From positions 1,860,001 to 1,924,000 of the forward strand of contig NZ_CP095462.1 in NCBI RefSeq assembly GCF_023022965.1: 64,000 bases of DNA, given 5' to 3'. The notes beneath the pieces were generated by a model, which did no database searches, was not told where the DNA came from, and saw nothing but the letters and a program-made list of their open reading frames with translations. Shown here in pieces: positions 9,301 to 19,374 of the stretch. The number at the start of each line of letters is the position of its first letter. The stretch's first letter is position 1. The translations under genes and the position numbers were made by a program. Source of the stretch: Ectobacillus sp. JY-23 (GTDB taxonomy: Bacteria > Bacillota > Bacilli > Bacillales > Bacillaceae_G).

Positions 9301-10299
9301 TTATTTTGTCGACTTACGGAATTGAATGCGGTGTGGTAGGATAACTGTGTGGTCCTCTACTGTTTCCTTGTTCATATATTTTGTTAACAAGCGCATCGCA
9401 ACCGCACCAATATCATACATCGGTTGTACCACAGTTGTTAATTGCGGGCGCACCATTGTTGCCAAACGTGTATTATCGTAGCCGATTACCTCTACGTCAT
9501 TCGGGATGTGTACGCCTTGGTCTTGTGCACCGTGAATGACACCAAGTGCCATTTCATCAGATGCCACAAAAATAGCAGTGGGCTTTTCAGCTAGTTCCCA
9601 CAACTTATCAAAAGCTTCCAGTCCAGAATCGTATGTGAACTCACCTTCTACAACAAGCTCTTCTCTATAAGGAAGACCTGCTTCTTCCAAAGCTCTCCGA
9701 TATCCGTTTAGCTTTTTGCTTTCCGCCGCAGCATGTTCAGCTTGACCGGATACAAACGCAATATGTGTATGACCCTTTTCCGCCAAATATTGCACTGCAT
9801 CAAATGCACCTTGCTCATAGTCAATATTAACAGAAGGTGTTGTGCAGCCTTCATCAAAAGAAGCAGCCAATACGATTGGAACAGGTGATTTCGAGAATTC
9901 CTCCACATGCTCTTGTGTAATTTTCTCACTCATGAATACGATACCATCTACCTGCTTACCGAGCATCGTATTTAATAAGTGCATTTCTTTTTCTTTGTTT
10001 TGATCAGAGTTGCTTAAAATAATGTTGTACTTGTACATTGTTGCGATATCCTCAATACCGCGTGCTAACTCCGCATAAAAGATACTGGATATATCAGGGA
10101 TGATAACACCTACTGTTGTTGTCTTTTTACTTGCTAAACCACGCGCAACCGCATTTGGGCGATATCCTAATCGCTCAATGGCCTCTGATACCTTTTTACG
10201 TGTTGTCGGCTTCACATTGGGATTACCGTTGACTACACGAGAAACTGTAGCCATGGACACATTCGCTTCTCGTGCCACATCATATATTGTTACGTTCAT
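9301..10299 (-). CDS. ccpA: Catabolite control protein A
   Basis: LacI/GalR-family master regulator of carbon catabolism that binds cre sites together with HPr-Ser46-P. It has 332 residues. The N-terminal helix-turn-helix reads [19 protein letters not shown], followed by the hinge helix with [11 protein letters not shown] and a periplasmic-binding-protein-like core ([15 protein letters not shown]). AAAGGAGCGAACAAGC sets the ATG at 10299. A likely target, amyX with a near-consensus cre site, lies in this window. Single gene with its own terminator. Confidence 0.97.
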   Translation of the reverse strand: MNVTIYDVAREANVSMATVSRVVNGNPNVKPTTRKKVSEAIERLGYRPNAVARGLASKKTTTVGVIIPDISSIFYAELARGIEDIATMYKYNIILSNSDQNKEKEMHLLNTMLGKQVDGIVFMSEKITQEHVEEFSKSPVPIVLAASFDEGCTTPSVNIDYEQGAFDAVQYLAEKGHTHIAFVSGQAEHAAAESKKLNGYRRALEEAGLPYREELVVEGEFTYDSGLEAFDKLWELAEKPTAIFVASDEMALGVIHGAQDQGVHIPNDVEVIGYDNTRLATMVRPQLTTVVQPMYDIGAVAMRLLTKYMNKETVEDHTVILPHRIQFRKSTK

Positions 10300-10340
10300 G
10301 CTTGTTCGCTCCTTTGTTATATTTCTATATAAGTGACTTT

Positions 10341-10484
10341 TCAACTGCTGTTTATGCCTCGCACAACATGAAAATCCTCACTCGTTTGTATGCTCATTAC
10401 ATGCCAGTTTTGTGCATCTTGAAAAAGATATTCTTCACTCATATATGTACGAGTAAGTGAGTAGCCAACAAAAAGCTTGCTCAT
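10341..10484 (-). CDS. Possible small protein upstream of ccpA
   Basis: A 47-residue frame ([19 protein letters not shown]...[12 protein letters not shown]) ending 41 nt before the ccpA start. Amino-acid composition and codon use look coding, but no ribosome-binding site precedes the ATG at 10484; an AAAGGAG lies about 30 nt further up, where only a non-standard start would fit. It may be a real small gene, a remnant, or chance. Family not recognised. The rest of the gap 10300-10606 shows nothing further that I can name. Confidence 0.35.
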   Translation of the reverse strand: MSKLFVGYSLTRTYMSEEYLFQDAQNWHVMSIQTSEDFHVVRGINSS

Positions 10485-10606
10485 CCATATGTTAATGAAT
10501 GTACATACTCCTTTTATCATACGATACAATTGCTTATTCAGACAATATTTTCCCTCAAAAGCGCTGAAAAAATTCCTCCGCTTTTTTCGCTACAATTCAA
10601 AATAGC

Positions 10607-10632
10607 AAAAACCGGACAAAAGCCCGGTTTTT
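10607..10632 (-). terminator. Intrinsic terminator after brxC
   Basis: AAAAACCGG / CCGGTTTTT stem directly after the stop codon, with a T-rich tail on the minus strand. Confidence 0.8.
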
Positions 10633-10633
10633 T

Positions 10634-10951
10634 TTACTGAATATGCTCCTTCAGAGATGCTTGCGTAATGTTCCAATGAGAGGCATGCCACGTTACTTCA
10701 TGATTTTGCACATATAAAACTTGAGGGGATTCATGACGTATAGCAAACTGTTCGGCAATATGGTTAGATAGCGCTCTTGCTTCTTGCACGTAGAGATACG
10801 CTGCCGGTACATACGCGTCTGCCATGTATGCTTGAAATTCTTGAAATGCCGCCTGACTTACAGGACAAGTCAGGCTATGCTTAAATAGAATGAGCGTATG
10901 ATGTTTCGTTAAAAGAATATGTAACTGTTCTTGCGTTTCAATCCTCTCCAT
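10634..10951 (-). CDS. brxC: Monothiol bacilliredoxin BrxC (YtxJ)
   Basis: A thioredoxin-fold protein of 105 residues with the active-site motif TCPVS (in KHSLTCPVSQAA, about residues 26-37). BrxC/YtxJ removes bacillithiol from proteins under oxidative stress in Firmicutes that lack glutathione. The ATG at 10951 has AAGAGGTGA upstream, one nt after the ytxG stop, so ytxG and brxC are co-translated. The ytxH gene that sits between them in B. subtilis is absent. Confidence 0.9.
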   Translation of the reverse strand: MERIETQEQLHILLTKHHTLILFKHSLTCPVSQAAFQEFQAYMADAYVPAAYLYVQEARALSNHIAEQFAIRHESPQVLYVQNHEVTWHASHWNITQASLKEHIQ

Positions 10952-10952
10952 C

Positions 10953-11429
10953 TTATTCACCTCTTGAGCGAACTGGAATGCGAACCGCTTCAGATTCAAT
11001 TTCTCGCTCTACTTCTTTTCGCTTTCGCTTGCGAAGGCGATCATACACCTCCATCGCAGCAGTTCCCCACTGCATGGCTTGTGCTACTTTATCCGCATTT
11101 TGTTCTGCTTGCGTTGTAACGGTATTTGTAATACCACGGAGCTTTGTGTTCATCGTACTGATTGTTGCCCCAATGCCTTCTACTGATTTTACAACCGAAT
11201 TCAAAGACTGAGATTTCTGCTGAATATCTTCGGCAAGCGCATTCGTTTTATGTAGTAGCTGTTCTGTTTCTGCGGTAATCCCCTGCAGCTGCTTTTCCAA
11301 TGAAGCTGTTGTGCTGGCCAAATTTTCTAGCGTTTTACGAAGCGCCATCAGTGTTACACATAAATAAGCGACTAATACTGCAAACGCCAATGCCGCAAGC
11401 GCTATACTTGCTGTTACAATCATATCCAT
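10953..11429 (-). CDS. ytxG: DUF948 membrane protein YtxG
   Basis: A 158-residue protein with one N-terminal membrane helix (about residues 5-27) followed by a long coiled-coil region (residues ~30-110) and a basic tail RLRKRKRKEVERE. This is the DUF948/YtxG layout. Its function is unknown; in B. subtilis the ytxGHJ operon belongs to the general stress (SigB) regulon, but no clear SigB promoter is visible here. GAGGGAG upstream marks the ATG at 11429. It is followed directly by brxC. Confidence 0.9.
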   Translation of the reverse strand: MDMIVTASIALAALAFAVLVAYLCVTLMALRKTLENLASTTASLEKQLQGITAETEQLLHKTNALAEDIQQKSQSLNSVVKSVEGIGATISTMNTKLRGITNTVTTQAEQNADKVAQAMQWGTAAMEVYDRLRKRKRKEVEREIESEAVRIPVRSRGE

Positions 11430-11653
11430 ATGTTTCAGCTCCCTCACATGTGATTTGTTATTATTATACAACGATTTGTGCCTACATACTATTTTTCACC
11501 GAATACGTAAAGGAAATGTAACCATCTCATTCATTTTCCCATCATAACGATACAAAGATGCAAAAATACACAAATTCAAAAAAGTCGGTTACAATAAAAG
11601 TATATAAGTGCAACTGTCTGTACTTATATTATGAAAAAGGAGGATACATAACT

Positions 11654-12769
11654 ATGAAAGATTCTCGTATTGAAACATTAGCACATAATTTAATTAATTA
11701 CTCTGTTAAGTTGCAAAAGGGTGAAAAAGTTCTCATTGAAAATTTTGGTCTGCAACGCGAACTTGTAACTGCTTTAGTAAAAGAAGCTTATAAAGTGGGT
11801 GGGCAACCGTTCGTATCTTTAAAGGATCATCAAGTTGATCGCGCTTTATTAATGGGTGCAACTGAAGAGCACTTTTCTTTATTAGCAGACTTTGAAGCAA
11901 ATGTGATGAAGAACATGGACGCTTATATAGGTTTACGCTCTGGTGATAATATTAACGAACTTGCTGATGTACCAAGCGACAAAATGAAAATTCACGGTCA
12001 AACAGTAGGACAAAAGGTACATCGCGATATTCGTGTTCCAAAAACACGTTGGGTTGTACTGCGTTATCCCAACTCTTCTATGGCACAGCTTGCAAAAATG
12101 AGCACAGAAGCATTTGAAGACTTTTATTTCAATGTATGTAACTTAGATTACGGCAAAATGAGCAATGCAATGGATAGCCTTGTGGAATTAATGAACAAAA
12201 CGGACAAGGTTCGTATCACAGGACCAGGTACCGATTTAACATTCTCTATTAAAGATATTCCTGCGGTAAAGTGTGCAGGTGAAATGAATATCCCAGATGG
12301 TGAAGTGTTCACAGCACCAGTAAAGGATTCTGTTAACGGTACTATTACCTACAACACACCGTCTCCATACAATGGTTACACGTTTGAAAATGTCAAACTT
12401 ACATTCCGCAATGGTAAGATTGTAGAAGCAACAGCTAATGATACAGAGAGAATTAACAAAATTTTCGATACAGACGAAGGTGCACGTTTTATCGGCGAAT
12501 TTGCTATTGGTGTGAATCCTTACATTTTACATCCAATGGGTGATATTTTGTTTGACGAAAAAATTGACGGCAGCTTCCACTTTACGCCGGGACAAGCTTA
12601 TGACGAAGCTTATAATGGCAATAACTCTAACATTCATTGGGATTTGGTATCCATTCAACGTCCAGATTATGGCGGCGGTGAAATCTACTTTGATGATGTA
12701 CTCATTCGCAAGGACGGCGTATTCGTTATCTCCGAATTAAAAGGATTAAACCCTGAGAATTTAAAATAA
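11654..12769 (+). CDS. M29-family aminopeptidase
   Basis: A 371-residue cytosolic metallo-aminopeptidase of the AmpS/aminopeptidase T type that trims N-terminal residues from peptides. Likely metal ligands lie in GEFAIGVNP (Glu), SFHFTPG (His) and NIHWD (His, Asp) near the C-terminus. It is shorter than the ~410-residue B. subtilis AmpS, matching a shorter M29 subgroup. AAGGAGGATACATAACT fixes the ATG at 11654. In the divergent ytxG gap, an inverted repeat TATAAGT...ACTTATA lies at about 11605-11631 and could affect its leader. Confidence 0.9.
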   Translation: MKDSRIETLAHNLINYSVKLQKGEKVLIENFGLQRELVTALVKEAYKVGGQPFVSLKDHQVDRALLMGATEEHFSLLADFEANVMKNMDAYIGLRSGDNINELADVPSDKMKIHGQTVGQKVHRDIRVPKTRWVVLRYPNSSMAQLAKMSTEAFEDFYFNVCNLDYGKMSNAMDSLVELMNKTDKVRITGPGTDLTFSIKDIPAVKCAGEMNIPDGEVFTAPVKDSVNGTITYNTPSPYNGYTFENVKLTFRNGKIVEATANDTERINKIFDTDEGARFIGEFAIGVNPYILHPMGDILFDEKIDGSFHFTPGQAYDEAYNGNNSNIHWDLVSIQRPDYGGGEIYFDDVLIRKDGVFVISELKGLNPENLK

Positions 12770-12852
12770 GAGCTTGTATGAGCACCCCTCTTTTCGGGGA
12801 AACTAATGCTGTATTCCTTATGGATACCACTACCATAAAAGGGGGCTCTCAT

Positions 12853-13008
12853 ATGGCACAGGATGTATTATGTGAAGTCAATAACTGCGTACATTGGAAA
12901 CAAGGCAACAATTGCGGTGCAACGCAAATCTACGTAGTGAGCCATGCTGGTAAACAAGCTGATAATTCCAAAGAAACAGATTGCAAAACGTTTGAACCAA
13001 CCATTTAA
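12853..13008 (+). CDS. Small Cys-rich DUF1540 protein
   Basis: A 51-residue protein (MAQDVLCEVNNCVHWKQGNNC...ETDCKTFEP) with four Cys in the DUF1540 pattern, probably a small metal-binding domain; its role is unknown. AAAAGGGGGCTCTCAT precedes the ATG at 12853. It lies after the aminopeptidase on the same strand. A CCCCTC..GAGG-type hairpin at about 12783-12799 separates them but has no T-run, so read-through is likely. Confidence 0.88.
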   Translation: MAQDVLCEVNNCVHWKQGNNCGATQIYVVSHAGKQADNSKETDCKTFEPTI

Positions 13009-13016
13009 GGTAAAAT

Positions 13017-13045
13017 AAAAGATGCGAGCAATGCTCGCATCTTTT
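13017..13045. terminator. Bidirectional terminator (DUF1540 gene / murC)
   Basis: AAAAGATGCGAGC / GCTCGCATCTTTT with a 3-nt loop, between convergent genes. Confidence 0.9.
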
Positions 13046-14348
13046 ATTTTACCTTTACTTCTTTTTCATATGCTTGCTGGAACTTTTGAATATCCCCCGC
13101 CCCCATAAAAATGAGAACACCATTCGTGTAGCGTTTTAACACTTCTGTTGTCATTACAGTAATTAACTCTGCACCGTCGATGCGCTGCTGTAAGTCACGA
13201 ATAGACAATTCTCCTTGGTCTTCACGAGCGGAACCGAAAATATCACATAAATACACTTGGTCCGCTTTTTCTAAACTTTGCGCAAATTCATCTAAAAATG
13301 TTTTTGTTCGTGAAAATGTATGTGGCTGGAAAATGGCTACAATTTCACGATTCGGATACTTTTGACGTGCTGCTTCAATTGTTGCTGTGATTTCTGTCGG
13401 GTGATGTGCATAATCATCAATAATAATTTGCTCGCCTAATGTTTTTTGACTAAAGCGCCGCTTTACGCCTGTAAATGTCGTTAGTTGTTGTTTTACAATT
13501 TCAACATCAATATTTTCATAATGACACAATGCAATGACAGCAAGCGCGTTCATCACACTGTGATTGCCGTATCCTGTAATACGAAACGTGCTATAAAACG
13601 TATTGCGTACAAATACATCAAATGTCGTGCCATCTGTATCTTTTTGAATATTACGTGCCTGAAAATCATTGTCCTCGCCAAGACCATAGAAAATAACTGG
13701 TACTTTTGCTTGGATTTTTTGTAGTTGTTCATCATCGCCGCATGCGATAATCCCTTTCTTCACCTGCAAGGCCATTTCCTGAAATGCGCTAAATACATCA
13801 TCAATATCCCTAAAGTAATCGGGATGATCAAAATCAATATTTGTCATAATTGCGTAGTCAGGATGATAGGAAAGAAAGTGCCTGCGATATTCACATGACT
13901 CAAATACAAAATATTTACTATCTGATGCACCGCTTCCTGTTCCGTCACCAATTAGATAAGACGTAGGATGTGCACCTCTCATCACATGAGCTAACAGCCC
14001 TGTTGTTGATGTTTTACCGTGAGCTCCGGAAACAGCTATGCTCGTATAACGCCCCATCAATTCCCCTAAAAAATGATGATAACGATGAACTGGCACATTC
14101 ATTTCTTTTGCTGCCACAATCTCTTCATGCGTGTCCGGAAATGCATTTCCTGCAATCACGGTCTGGCCTTCTTCAATATTCCCAGCGTCAAATGGAAAAA
14201 TAGAAATGTTTCTTTTTTCTAATTCCGCTTGCGTAAAGAAATACTTCTCTACATCCGAACCTTGCACTTTGTTGTTCATGTCATGCAGGATTTGTGCCAG
14301 TGCGCTCATACCCGTACCTTTAATCCCTACAAAATGGTAAACTGTCAT
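13044..14348 (-). CDS. murC: UDP-N-acetylmuramate--L-alanine ligase
   Basis: Adds L-Ala to UDP-MurNAc in peptidoglycan precursor synthesis (cytosol). It has 434 residues, the usual length. The N-terminal Rossmann part has [13 protein letters not shown], the ATP loop [10 protein letters not shown] is at about residues 106-115, and [11 protein letters not shown] is the conserved Mur-ligase motif. GGAGG lies before the ATG at 14348. Its 198-nt upstream gap contains the pncB terminator and a presumed promoter. Confidence 0.97.
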   Translation of the reverse strand: MTVYHFVGIKGTGMSALAQILHDMNNKVQGSDVEKYFFTQAELEKRNISIFPFDAGNIEEGQTVIAGNAFPDTHEEIVAAKEMNVPVHRYHHFLGELMGRYTSIAVSGAHGKTSTTGLLAHVMRGAHPTSYLIGDGTGSGASDSKYFVFESCEYRRHFLSYHPDYAIMTNIDFDHPDYFRDIDDVFSAFQEMALQVKKGIIACGDDEQLQKIQAKVPVIFYGLGEDNDFQARNIQKDTDGTTFDVFVRNTFYSTFRITGYGNHSVMNALAVIALCHYENIDVEIVKQQLTTFTGVKRRFSQKTLGEQIIIDDYAHHPTEITATIEAARQKYPNREIVAIFQPHTFSRTKTFLDEFAQSLEKADQVYLCDIFGSAREDQGELSIRDLQQRIDGAELITVMTTEVLKRYTNGVLIFMGAGDIQKFQQAYEKEVKVK

Positions 14349-14514
14349 TTTAAAGAACCTCCAACATCAATAACTGATCCAGCAGTCTATCTGTTAGACA
14401 GTATATGATGGTTTTTCTAATTTGGGAATATCCCAATCCATACGTACACATGTATCCATATCTTTAGTCACAACAAACTCATTATACCAAAAATCCCATT
14501 ATCGTACGAGACAG

Positions 14515-14548
14515 AAAAACATGACAGGAACCGTCCCGTCATGTTTTT
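14515..14548 (-). terminator. Intrinsic terminator after pncB
   Basis: AAAAACATGAC / GTCATGTTTTT stem overlapping the last codon region of pncB. Confidence 0.75.
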
Positions 14549-15665
14549 ACTCATTGGTCTTTTTCCTTAACATAACGCGCTCAAGACGTGGGTTCGGACG
14601 ATACTTACGCCCCGCTTTGGCCGCAGGTTCGCCGTCTAATTCAACATTGTCACCTGTAAAGCCAATATTGATTTTCAATAAACTGCCACCCACACCATAC
14701 ATATCCACAGGTACATGTTGCGCTTCAAACTCACGAATACGCTTTTCATCAAAGCCACCGCTTACCACAATTTTTACATGCTGAAAACCTTCTGCATCTA
14801 ACGCTTGTCGCAACGCAAAAATAAGAGGTGGGTTAACACCGCGCGGGTCAAATGTACCAAGCAATTCCGGATGACGAATAAAATGCTGATCAATCATAGT
14901 CCGTGATGTATCCACTCGTACGCCTTTTAAAGCTGTACCAAATTCACGTGCCACTTTTAAAGCGTCGGTAATCACATCGTTATTGTAATCAATCAACACA
15001 ATTAAATCATCTGTTGGAAACTTTTGATGATATGCTTGTGCAGCTTGTACAACATCGCCATTAAACATTTGAATGAGCGCATGCGGCATAGTTCCCATGC
15101 CACTTTTGCCCCACCATTCATTCATGGCATGCGTAGCTTGCGCGCTCGTGCCACCAATATGCGCTGCATACCCGTCACCAGCTTGTTGTGTAAAATGGTC
15201 ATCTCTGTCTCCCATAAAGATAATCGGTTTCTGCTTACCGCCACTTCGAGCTGCTTGTACGACATTGTATACATTCGTTGCCACTGACGTTCTACGCGCT
15301 AAAATACCGTCAATCACACCTTCTAAATAACCAAAATCTTCATAACGACCGCGAATTGTTAAAACCGTCTCAAATGGTGCAATCATATCACCATCTTTCA
15401 ATGCATGAACCTCTAATTGTTCAGGATGATCAGCAAATGTTTCCAAAAGGGCTAATACTTCATCTGTCCCACAGAGCACGGCATGCTCTTTTTGAAAAAA
15501 CTGCATCGTCACAGTTGTTCCCGGACGAAACTCCTTAATAATATCCCGCGTTTTTAAGAAGTACACTGCAGAAAACCAGCCTTCTCCCACGCGCTCATCA
15601 AATTTGAATGTATGATTTGTTAAGCGGCTCATGTGCCCCTGTAATTTCAACTCAATCTCTTTCAT
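14547..15665 (-). CDS. pncB: Nicotinate phosphoribosyltransferase
   Basis: Joins nicotinate to PRPP to form nicotinate mononucleotide in NAD salvage. The 372-residue form is the short subgroup rather than the ~490-residue YueK type. Conserved parts are TRDIIKEFRPG, GGTSAQATHAMN (substrate loop), VLIDYNND and VVSGGFDEKRI (phosphate-binding Gly motif), with GVGGSL near the C-terminus. The ATG at 15665 follows GGGAG by 10 nt. It lies downstream of sftA with a 140-nt gap containing an AGGCGA/TCGCCT hairpin without a T-run, so the two may be partly co-transcribed. Confidence 0.9.
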   Translation of the reverse strand: MKEIELKLQGHMSRLTNHTFKFDERVGEGWFSAVYFLKTRDIIKEFRPGTTVTMQFFQKEHAVLCGTDEVLALLETFADHPEQLEVHALKDGDMIAPFETVLTIRGRYEDFGYLEGVIDGILARRTSVATNVYNVVQAARSGGKQKPIIFMGDRDDHFTQQAGDGYAAHIGGTSAQATHAMNEWWGKSGMGTMPHALIQMFNGDVVQAAQAYHQKFPTDDLIVLIDYNNDVITDALKVAREFGTALKGVRVDTSRTMIDQHFIRHPELLGTFDPRGVNPPLIFALRQALDAEGFQHVKIVVSGGFDEKRIREFEAQHVPVDMYGVGGSLLKINIGFTGDNVELDGEPAAKAGRKYRPNPRLERVMLRKKTNE

Positions 15666-15805
15666 ATCATAAAAACTCCCTGTTGTACTCTTGTCCTTTA
15701 TAGTATGAAGTATCTCCTGTCGATTTATCACATAGGAACAGGCGAGCATGTTCGCCTGCACATCCATACACACAAAGGACAGTATATTGTTACATGTTCT
15801 ATAGG

Positions 15806-18307
15806 TTACATAGAATCTTGCATAGCTACAAGCTCTTCCTCTGTAACAAGAACATCGCGCGGCTTCGTTCCACGCGCCTCTGAGATAATGCCTTGCTGCT
15901 CCATTTCCTCAATTAAGCGCGCTGCTCGATTATAACCGACGCGAAAGCGACGTTGCAAGGAAGATGTAGATGCGCCGCCCTGTTGCAGTACGTAATGACA
16001 TGCTTCAAAAAACAATTCATCTTCTGCTTCATGATGTTCTGCCTTAGCGAGCAGATCCTCTTGCTGAAACAAATAATTGGGTTTCATTTCTTGCTTCACA
16101 TGATATACGGTACGCTCAATCTCTTCATCAGATACATATACACCTTGTATACGAACCGGCTTGCTTGTGCCATTCTCTAAAAAGAGCATATCACCTCGTC
16201 CAAGTAGCTTCTCGGCTCCACTTATATCAATAATTGTTCTTGAGTCTACTTGCGATGATACGGTAAACGCAATACGGGTTGGGATATTCGCTTTGATCAA
16301 CCCTGTAATAACATCCACAGACGGTCTTTGCGTAGCCACAAGTAAATGAATACCGCACGCACGCGCTTTTTGTGCGATGCGGCAGATTGCTTCCTCTACA
16401 TCAGCAGGAGACACCATCATTAAATCCGCAAGCTCATCAATGACAATTACAATGTATGGTAAAGCTTTTCCTTTATCATGTTGAGCGGCTAAATCATTAT
16501 AACGCGTCAAATCGCGTACACCTGCATGAGCAAATAGCTCATAGCGACGTTCCATCTCATCAACAGCCCATTTTAACGCTGCTGTCGCTGCTTTTACATC
16601 TGTAATAACCGGAGCAACCAGGTGCGGAACAGCATTATAAGGCGCAAGCTCTACCATTTTTGGATCAATGAGAAGCAGCTTGACTTCATGTGGCATCGCT
16701 TTGTATAAAATACTTGTTAAAATGGCATTAATGCACACACTTTTCCCTGATCCTGTAGAACCAGCAATGAGACCGTGCGGCATTTTACGAAGATCCGTTA
16801 CAATAGGCGCACCTGAAATGTCAAGACCAAGAGCCACAGTCAGCGGTGAGGTTTGCTCTGTAAATACAGAGCTACTTAATACCTCTCGCAAAAACACAGG
16901 CTTACTCGTTGGATTTGGCACTTCAATTCCGACCGCATTTTTGCCCGGTATAGGCGCTTCAATTCGAATATCGCGCGCTGCTAGATTGAGCTTAATGTCG
17001 TCAGATAAATTTGTAATCTTATTTACTTTGACACCCGGCTCTGGCTGTACTTCAAATCTCGTTACCGCAGGTCCTTGTGTTACATGAATAACACGGGCGC
17101 CAACATGGAAGTTGTCAAAGGTCGTATCTAATAACTTAGCTTGTTCGTCTAGCCACATATCATCATTTGCTTGTATCTCTGGAGGCGCCTCAAGTAAATC
17201 AAGAGATGGCAGTGCATATAAAGGTAATGTTTCGTCCTGTGTCGATTCAATATTCTCAGGTACTACAGATTGAGACTTTATATCTTGTACCTCTTTCTCG
17301 AAAACTCTTTCTATCTCCAGCTTCTCTTCCACAAATCGCACAGACTGCTGTGTCTGCTGTTTTGCTGCAAGCTTACGCTTATCCTGTTGCAGCATAAAAA
17401 CATTGTACGGTACAAAGCGCTTTTTCTCACGTTTTGGCTCTTCTTTATTTTGTAAAGAAGCAGGCTGCTGTTGTGCGTTCGCTTCTTCAAGCATATCTAG
17501 TTGCTTTTCAGCTATTTGCTGCTCCTGAGCGATGCTACTTTCTGTTTGCATATGAGCTAGTTCCGCAACCTCACCTTTTAAAGCGGACTCTTCTTGCAAG
17601 GACTCCGCAATTGCTGCAACACGTTCTTCTGCTTTTGTAGGTTCTTCAATAGATTCCTCTGTTAAAATGCCTTCCATAGTTTCTTCTTGAGGTTCTACAT
17701 TTTCTTTACGCCCTAGCTCTTCAGGCGACAAAGAATCAACGATTTGCTGCTCAAGTATCGCATCTTCATTCAAACCATACGCAGATGTTGGTTCTTCAAA
17801 TGGATGTTTCTGTTGCACTTCTCGGCGATCTTCGTCCACGTATGCTTGTCCAGCATTCACTTCTTTTTCGTCTATGAATCCATTTTTAATCAGCCACGCA
17901 TCGACGACAGATACCTGTTGCTCTGATAAATTGAATTCCGGCTCTGCCGGTTTCTTTAAAATATTTTCTTCCGGCCGCTGATAGCCAAAAACCGGCGAAA
18001 TCACTTCTGTTGGTTGAAATGGTTTGTTATCAGGTGCAGTCTCCTTTACCACCATTCGTGGTGAAGTCGGTACCACTCGTACTTTAGCAACCTGTGGAGA
18101 CACCTTAACTTCAGGCTCCTTTACTGATACCGGCTGAGAAATTTGACGATGTCCCACCTTGCGAGGTGCTTCATCCGGAATGACAGGAAAACGAAACTTC
18201 CCTGCTACTTCCGTTTGTTTTTTTTCATATGTTACGGGGTCTTTCATATCGGCGATCTCTGTAACTTGTTCCTCTTTGTTTAGAAGTTTTTTCATCCAAT
18301 CTAACAT
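15806..18307 (-). CDS. sftA: Soluble FtsK/SpoIIIE-type DNA translocase SftA
   Basis: ATP-driven motor that moves DNA away from the closing division septum. The 833-residue protein has no N-terminal membrane helices, which separates SftA (YtpS) from SpoIIIE. Residues ~1-340 are an acidic, Gln/Glu-rich linker; the motor follows with Walker A GSTGSGKS at about 515-522, Walker B IVIVIDELADLMM, and a C-terminal winged-helix gamma domain (about 766-825, LQRRFRVGYNRAARLIEEME) that reads SRS/KOPS-like guide sequences. Slightly shorter than B. subtilis SftA (952). The 21-bp repeat array lies about 100 nt upstream of its start. Confidence 0.96.
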   Translation of the reverse strand: MLDWMKKLLNKEEQVTEIADMKDPVTYEKKQTEVAGKFRFPVIPDEAPRKVGHRQISQPVSVKEPEVKVSPQVAKVRVVPTSPRMVVKETAPDNKPFQPTEVISPVFGYQRPEENILKKPAEPEFNLSEQQVSVVDAWLIKNGFIDEKEVNAGQAYVDEDRREVQQKHPFEEPTSAYGLNEDAILEQQIVDSLSPEELGRKENVEPQEETMEGILTEESIEEPTKAEERVAAIAESLQEESALKGEVAELAHMQTESSIAQEQQIAEKQLDMLEEANAQQQPASLQNKEEPKREKKRFVPYNVFMLQQDKRKLAAKQQTQQSVRFVEEKLEIERVFEKEVQDIKSQSVVPENIESTQDETLPLYALPSLDLLEAPPEIQANDDMWLDEQAKLLDTTFDNFHVGARVIHVTQGPAVTRFEVQPEPGVKVNKITNLSDDIKLNLAARDIRIEAPIPGKNAVGIEVPNPTSKPVFLREVLSSSVFTEQTSPLTVALGLDISGAPIVTDLRKMPHGLIAGSTGSGKSVCINAILTSILYKAMPHEVKLLLIDPKMVELAPYNAVPHLVAPVITDVKAATAALKWAVDEMERRYELFAHAGVRDLTRYNDLAAQHDKGKALPYIVIVIDELADLMMVSPADVEEAICRIAQKARACGIHLLVATQRPSVDVITGLIKANIPTRIAFTVSSQVDSRTIIDISGAEKLLGRGDMLFLENGTSKPVRIQGVYVSDEEIERTVYHVKQEMKPNYLFQQEDLLAKAEHHEAEDELFFEACHYVLQQGGASTSSLQRRFRVGYNRAARLIEEMEQQGIISEARGTKPRDVLVTEEELVAMQDSM

Positions 18308-18402
18308 ACATGACCACTCTTTCTTCCAATCATAACATCCTTTATTGTAACAGCATTCGCCAAAAAGTGCAGGAAAACTTGCACATCTCTTTATATATCC
18401 CT

Positions 18403-18486
18403 TCTACCGGCAGATTGGCACTCTCTATCGGCCGATTTACACCTTCTATCGGCCAATTCAACCTCTCTATCGGCCGATTTCTTAAT
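18403..18486. repeat. Four-unit tandem array, 21-bp period (array 1)
   Basis: Units start at 18403, 18424, 18445 and 18466 with an exact 21-bp period. The core is TCTATCGGCCGATT, which contains the 10-bp palindrome ATCGGCCGAT; the outer units are diverged. It lies between the ytpQ terminator and the sftA start (gap 18308-18549). The same unit recurs at 43857-43940. Confidence 0.92.
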
Positions 18487-18510
18487 GCAACTACCTTACA
18501 TGTTCTAGAG

Positions 18511-18542
18511 AAAAAACACCGATACAAGATTTGCATCGGTGT
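18511..18542 (-). terminator. Intrinsic terminator after ytpQ
   Basis: ACACCGAT / ATCGGTGT stem with an 11-nt loop and a TTTTTT tail on the minus strand. Confidence 0.85.
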
Positions 18543-18549
18543 CTCATTG

Positions 18550-19359
18550 TTATTCTACGTTAGGTTTTACAGGTGGTACAACACGATTTTTTCCTAAAAT
18601 AAAAATTGGTTCTAGCTCGTCTTCATATATAAAAGACAGGGAAGTAATCGGAACGCGGCCTTCCGCAAAAAACTTCATAGTCATATGCGCCAATATATCG
18701 TAACCAACTTCATTGCGTACATCAGCAATGATGAGTACGTCTTGATGTGGAACCGCTACAGCCATGTCACCTATTACTTGTTGTTTCATATCACTAAGTA
18801 AAGATTCATCTAAAATACGGCTGGCATCGTACCCATCGTTGGCACGGAAAAAGTAGAAGATATTTCCTGCAACCTCATCTTGCTTTACCTTTTTTGGCAA
18901 AGACCGTACATTAAACCGAGCCATTTCTCTCACTTGCTCCATTGTCCAGCCCAACTTTTGTAAAAGAGCCTGATCGATTAAACGGTAGGTTTTTTCCGAG
19001 TCTAAAGCATAATAAATACGGGTTTCAGCGGTATGCTCCGTTGTTACAAATGGATTGCCTTCCTGAGCCTCGAGCGGAAACGATGTGGAACGAATTACAG
19101 GCAACACTTTTGCTTCTGTGTCTTCGCGGTGCATGGCCAGCAATGCTTGTTCTACATAGTAGACCACTTCTTCAATGGCTTCTTCCTTCTTCATTTCCCA
19201 CTTTGCAATAATGCCACCAAGTGTAACTGTAATTCCTTTTTGTGTGTGCTTATCTTCAATGCGAAGCGTTTCCTTTTCCTTGTCATAATGAAACACCCAA
19301 TCTTCGCGCTGTAATCTTCGAATAAGCTCTTCTTTCATTTTCTTACCGGTCATTTTCAT
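18550..19359 (-). CDS. ytpQ: DUF1444 protein YtpQ
   Basis: A 269-residue cytosolic protein of the DUF1444 family, with the conserved segments [15 protein letters not shown] and [18 protein letters not shown]. Molecular function is unknown. AAGAGGAGTCAAGCTTT before the ATG sets the start. It follows ytpP by 15 nt on the same strand, and the ytpP-ytpQ pair is conserved in Bacillus, pointing to one transcript ending at the terminator just downstream. Confidence 0.92.
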   Translation of the reverse strand: MKMTGKKMKEELIRRLQREDWVFHYDKEKETLRIEDKHTQKGITVTLGGIIAKWEMKKEEAIEEVVYYVEQALLAMHREDTEAKVLPVIRSTSFPLEAQEGNPFVTTEHTAETRIYYALDSEKTYRLIDQALLQKLGWTMEQVREMARFNVRSLPKKVKQDEVAGNIFYFFRANDGYDASRILDESLLSDMKQQVIGDMAVAVPHQDVLIIADVRNEVGYDILAHMTMKFFAEGRVPITSLSFIYEDELEPIFILGKNRVVPPVKPNVE

Positions 19360-19374
19360 AAAGCTTGACTCCTC

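Noticed and set aside
11601-11640. Regulatory hairpin before the M29 aminopeptidase
   Set aside because: Only a 7-bp inverted repeat with a long loop; no known RNA class and no T-run.
18403-18486. CRISPR-like array
   Set aside because: Units are contiguous without unique spacers, and no cas genes are present; it is a simple tandem array.
18342-18536. 64-codon minus-strand frame with NRPIEGx repeats
   Set aside because: Also a by-product of array 1; no RBS and it spans the ytpQ terminator.
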